This document shows positions 60,201-64,000 of a DNA stretch of 64,000 nucleotides, piece after piece. Both the position numbers and the translations under genes were made by a program. The stretch covers positions 496,001 through 560,000 of the forward strand of contig PZJY01000010.1 of assembly GCA_031472005.1 (NCBI GenBank), in the 5' to 3' direction. The notes beneath the pieces are model-generated. The model had not been told where the DNA came from and did no database searches. It saw only the letters and a program-made list of their open reading frames with translations. The first letter of the stretch is position 1. Each line of letters starts with the position of its first letter. Source of the stretch: Tetracladium setigerum (taxonomy: Eukaryota > Ascomycota > Leotiomycetes > Helotiales).

Positions 60201-60543
60201 CATCCCAATCGTTTCCCTCCTCAATACATTCCTCCTCTCTACCGAAGATCTCGAAACACTCGAGCGTATTCCCCAGCTCTTCAAATACGTCAAGGATGAT
60301 TGTTCTGCTGCTATAGCTGTGTTCCTTCACATGCTCTACAGGATAGATCCAGATGGCTCTGGAGATCCAAATGCGCCATCTCCAATGGAGTATTTATCGC
60401 CAACGGAAATCTTTAACAATATTAAATCTACGAATGGGCTTGTGAAGTTGTTTGAGAGTCCGGAGGAAGTAGATGAGGTCGAGGCTGGTCGGTTGCTTGA
60501 TTTGGTGGTTGGCTTTGACAAGCCTGTTGTAAGTGTTGTGTGA
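57253..60543 (+). CDS. VWA/MIDAS-domain protein (1,080 aa)
   Basis: Two exons, 57253-57403 and 57452-60543, join through a 48-base intron (GTATGG to AACAG). The start ATG 57253 (MDSLQTSTKGK) is preferred over internal codons. After a disordered Ser/Pro/Gln-rich N-terminus, a VWA-like domain has the MIDAS motif ALAIDVSGST (about residue 180) and FTDGDIEDYE (about 260). A helical coiled-coil stretch (EELQQAKLRVEQLQAQLRAA) and a Pro-rich linker follow. Then comes a Cys pair region (HCPLCHNENA to VCCHACAYH) that may bind metal, and a large helical C-terminus. VWA domains mediate protein contacts through a metal ion; the partner is unknown. No signal peptide or membrane helix is seen, so it is likely intracellular. 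Confidence 0.85.
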
Positions 60544-60834
60544 GATTGAATCGAATAATGATGTAGATATGATGCGATACGAGGATTTTTCTGTTTCAAG
60601 CAGGTAAAATGATGGCCTGCAACAGTCATATGCGAGTACAGTACATTACAACAAGATGTGATAGCCAATAAGATTTTATAAAATAATTGTTAGAATATAA
60701 GCGAGCTCTCAATCTCCATTAAATCAGTAAGTACATAAGGTAATTTATTTACCCAGACTTTCACTAGAAAAGAGCAGCTAAGGAATACCACATTGCAATG
60801 GATTTAATAATCTCAAAAGTATCAGTGTTATTCC
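60544..60834. other. Convergent 3' intergenic region
   Basis: AT-rich spacer between the VWA gene (+) and the reductase gene (-). It contains only 3' flanks. Confidence 0.4.
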
Positions 60835-62046
60835 TTAGATTCCTGGTGTTTCCGAGATGCGGAAAACATATTTGGATGCGCTGTTTTTCCCATCCTTCAA
60901 ATCTTTCAGAGCTTGTTCAACAGCTTCCAGTCCTCCAGGTCGTACCTCGTACGGATGACCATCAAAGGTTCCTTCTTCCCATGCTTTCGTAAACCAGCGA
61001 CAAGTGACGAGACCCAGATTTTTACTGTCGCCATGTTTGCCATCGTCGGAATTATGAACAGAGCCAACGGACGTCAAGGTTTTCGTAGCCTTTCCGGTAT
61101 CCCAATTACTCGGCAACACATTGTTAATCGCACCATCCGGCGCAACAATTTGCGTCAACACGTACTTGCTGGATTCTCCAATACCTGGATCCATTCCATG
61201 TCTGACCTCGCCGTAGTTGCCAGACTTGAGGTGCTCGCGAATAGAGGTCACTGTCTCTTCGGCACCTTTGCGGTAGTCGAAAACTACATCGCCTTTACTT
61301 GGGTCGATGAGCGTTTCAACAAAGGGGGTGCCTTTCCCGGCAATGGCGATGATTGGGTGAATGTTGCTGTTGCGTGTGAGTTTAATGGCAAATGCGCCTA
61401 CGGATGAACTGCCTCCATATACGATGAAAGGGACGGGCTCTGTCGCAGGTACCCAAGGCGTTGGGAGCCTGAGGTGGCGGAATACTGACACAGCTGCAGT
61501 CAGTGCTGCGAGGGGAATTGTTGCGGCTTCTGTAAATTCAGTGTCAGCAAGTTTACGTCTATTTCGCAATACAATCTGAGAAAAGAGGTTACCTTCAAAA
61601 GACTTTGATGCAGGAATGTGGAATGTAGTGTGTTCCCATGCGATTGCATACTCCGCATATGAACCTCCCGGAGTCTGCATTTCATGGAAAGCTGCAACAC
61701 GATCTCCCTTCTACTCTTGCATCAGTTTTTCGTCTTTGATATATTTTGGATTCGTCAAACTTGCCTTGAACGCATATACATCCTTTCCGACCTTTTCAAC
61801 CACTCCAGCAATATCATCACCCTGGTTTACTGTACCTTTCTTTACTTTGGACTGCCACGAACCATCATCAGGAGAACCATTGTATTTAGCTGCCCATGCT
61901 GGTACTTTCCAATCCTTCGGGTTGGATCCAGACACAACAACTTTGATAAGAACTTGTTTGTCGCCTGGCTCGGGAATAGGTCCGGTTTCGAGTCTGCACT
62001 GGACTTCGCTGCTGGGGAGGGTGATGACTTGTTTCATTGTAGCCAT
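60835..62046 (-). CDS. Medium-chain NAD(P)H-dependent oxidoreductase, ToxD/enoyl-reductase type (364 aa)
   Basis: Three exons, 62046-61765, 61710-61593 and 61529-60835, chain to 364 residues. The first intron has a GC donor (AAG/GCAAGT); the second is 63 bases and contains no stop, so it could be misread as coding. The N-terminal catalytic part has KVVVSGSNPKDWKVP and GDDIAGVVEKVG. The Rossmann part has VPFIVYGGSSSVGAFAIKL, and ends YVFRISETPGI. The sequence fits zinc-independent quinone-oxidoreductase/trans-enoyl-reductase members of the MDR superfamily, which reduce activated double bonds with NADPH. No polyketide synthase or other pathway genes are nearby, so the substrate is open. Confidence 0.88.
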
Positions 62047-64000
62047 ATTTTTTGCTGCAAAATCGTGTCTTGATGCTGATTGTAGACAGCGTCTTTCAAC
62101 AGGCTTTATATACAGTCGATATTCAGGCGAGTCATTGCAAAATGATTGACTTGAGTAGATAAAGAATCTTCTACATACAAGTGGAGAAAATCAAATGCAT
62201 TAGAACGATAATCTCTCAACAATCAATAACACTAACGTATTCTCTTAGACGCCGGTATGCGGGAATATACTCCGCAGGCACGGTGAACGGACCTTTGTCC
62301 ATTCCCGAGAAGCGGGTAGCACTTAAAGCTTGCCGTTGGTTCAAACTATAAAGCGCCTCCTCGCTTTCAGTGGGTGCAATATTGATTGGCTGTTGGCGAC
62401 GATCATCACATTTCAAAGTCACGTCAATACTGCGCTAGAGCAATTCGGTTATACTTATACCCGCTTTGCTTAGAAAGCTTTGCTTAGAAATGAATCTTGG
62501 CATGAGAAAGACATGCATGTTTAGCACCTAATTCCTAAAGATGTAGTCGCGATGCCCCAGACTTTTTGGCTTGCACTCTTTTCTTCATTTCCAGCCAGCC
62601 TCAGATGCAATGGTTCTACCACGACCACCAGCAGCGATTGCTGGCTGTTTACTAACCATTGTATATTTTATTATATTAAGTTGAGTTGCAACGCTTCATG
62701 ATAATTAAAGTCTAGACAGATTAAATGCATCTTCGAATAAGCATGCAAAAAGGTTGTTTATCACAATGAGAACAAGTTGAAAGATTTGAGAAATTCGTGC
62801 TAGATCGATAAGACCTCACAACCCGAAATATTCGTGCAGCATACATTTAAGCCAATCCTCCCTGTATTGGTACTTCAACGATGTTTAATTGAACTTCCCA
62901 AGATTTCACGAAGTCGAGCCGTGTTTCAAGAAGGTAAGCTTCCATGCTGGAACTGGACTGGTATATGTTGTCAAGTTGTCACTTGTCGTAGAACCCAGGC
63001 GAGTCGGATGTCCATGTGTTGTTCAGCCACCTAATTCATTAAATTAGGTCTAAAGTCGACCATTTGTGTTTTTATATTATTGCACCAACAGTAAGATCGC
63101 AATCTCATGAGGTAGACTGCTTGCCATTGCTTGAATTCCTTTCATTACGATACCTGGAACGACGGGGACGATATGGAAATCCTGGATGGGAATCTGGGAT
63201 TGTTCCACATTACAAGATGCTGAAAAAAATATACACAAAAAAGGGAGCCGGAACATAGGAGACTGCTTTTCGAAAGTTAACTTCAAGAATTTAGTCCAGA
63301 ACCGAAAGTGTGGAGTGTAACATTTATCGTGTCGACATGAAGTTCATGTCCGAGTCCAAGCAGAAATCCAACATGAACGCAAAAAGGACATTTTCATGAT
63401 TTTGTCGCATAAGCTCATGGGTCATGAAACTATTTGATATAGCCGTGTTTTGATCTACCAAAGATATATTACTGAGTTTAGTGGCCACTTCACAACTGGG
63501 AAGCTGTTCAGTGAGGTAATGTGTAAGAATCTTGAATATACCGAAGAAGAAATTTGCACAGCCCATTGATTTGCAAGTCCTGTAAACTGTTCGTAATATA
63601 GCATCAGACTTGTCGACTTTGAAGTTGAGAATATAATAGTAAACCATGCTACCAAGTTAATCGTGCCAATATATAAAATATTTGGTATTGAATACGAGTC
63701 CCCTTGGCGAAAAAAATCCCTTTTAACCGCTGCACTCATAATGTGCCGCGGGGTTTGATGCCGTCCTTGTGGGGGCTCTTCTTGGCAGGAGAAGACAAGC
63801 GTCAACAATGATACAAATAGGCTGGTAGGCGCGGTAGAAAGATATTATCGTTCCGTTAAAAAAGCCCTGTAGAGCAACAGCCGAGAACCTCGTGGCACAA
63901 AACCATCATAATCGCAACACTTTCCTCACTTCCTTTATAAATTACGATTCCATTGAACTTTTTCTGGAATTACTAAAATTTCCAGATCAACATTCAGCAT
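62047..64000. other. Gene-poor right end, no supported gene
   Basis: Only short frames occur on both strands, without recognisable motifs or splice partners. A minus-strand frame at 62216-62422 (SATRFSGMDKGPFTVPAEY) looks slightly protein-like but stands alone. A gene truncated by the window edge after about 63,700 cannot be excluded. Confidence 0.45.

Noticed and set aside
62216..62422. Minus-strand frame of 68 codons upstream of the reductase
   Set aside because: No splice partner, no family motif; may be a remnant but too short to support.
1..64000. CRISPR arrays, bacterial operons, riboswitches
   Set aside because: No regularly spaced direct repeats of CRISPR type were seen, and introns and retrotransposons show a fungal genome.

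Overview
The window comes from a filamentous ascomycete (Pezizomycotina). The evidence is a set of short introns (mostly about 45-80 bases) with GTAAGT/GTATGT-type donors, CTRAC-type branch sites and YAG acceptors, a HET-domain gene, a HeLo-kinase gene, a DUF6590/C2H2 gene, and a central AT-rich block with a C-to-T (RIP-like) mutation pattern. A leotiomycete is my guess; nothing here proves it.

Layout. (1) 1-6,050: a many-exon C2H2 zinc-finger/DUF6590 gene (+) whose 3' half carries a duplicated ~290-base module, followed by a ~63-base tandem repeat. (2) 6,049-6,757 (-): a small secreted cysteine-rich protein with a Kex2-type site and one membrane helix. (3) 7,470-12,833 (-): two genes of the fungal non-self/cell-death type, a thioredoxin-like+HET protein and a HeLo-like N-terminus joined to a probable pseudokinase. 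(4) 13,430-22,589: a cell-wall block. A 1,609-residue secreted protein (-, 11 exons) joins a NucA/NucB-type nuclease domain to a GH55-type double beta-helix. Divergently transcribed from it across a 1.1-kb gap is a LysM + three CBM18 + two WSC protein (+). (5) 22,990-25,320: remnants of an unrecognised gene on the minus strand, broken by in-frame stops. (6) 25,446-51,015: a nested transposon block, resolved base by base from terminal repeats and target-site duplications. A ~1.8-kb Fot1/pogo-type DNA transposon (TA duplication) is split inside its transposase by LTR element D (AAAAT duplication). D is interrupted by chromovirus B (CATTG duplication), and B by a same-family copy A in opposite orientation (GATAG duplication). 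A third family member, C, joins D's pol to the last 67 bases of D's 3' LTR without a duplication, so a deletion or recombination happened there. (7) 51,460-62,046: a normal gene island with a conserved fungal unknown, tRNA-Gly(GCC) with an intron, a CorA-like membrane protein, an S/T/P-rich unknown, a VWA/MIDAS protein and a medium-chain reductase with a GC-AG intron. (8) 62,047-64,000: no gene I can support.

The strongest candidate for an undescribed system is the divergent pair in block 4: a secreted nuclease fused to a beta-1,3-glucanase-type fold beside a chitin- and glycan-binding LysM/CBM18/WSC protein. This layout resembles killer-toxin-like chitinase/LysM gene pairs of other fungi, but with the nuclease built into a GH55 chain. 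That interpretation is inference. The domain calls rest on visible motifs, and all exon models were chained by reading frame and splice sites by eye.
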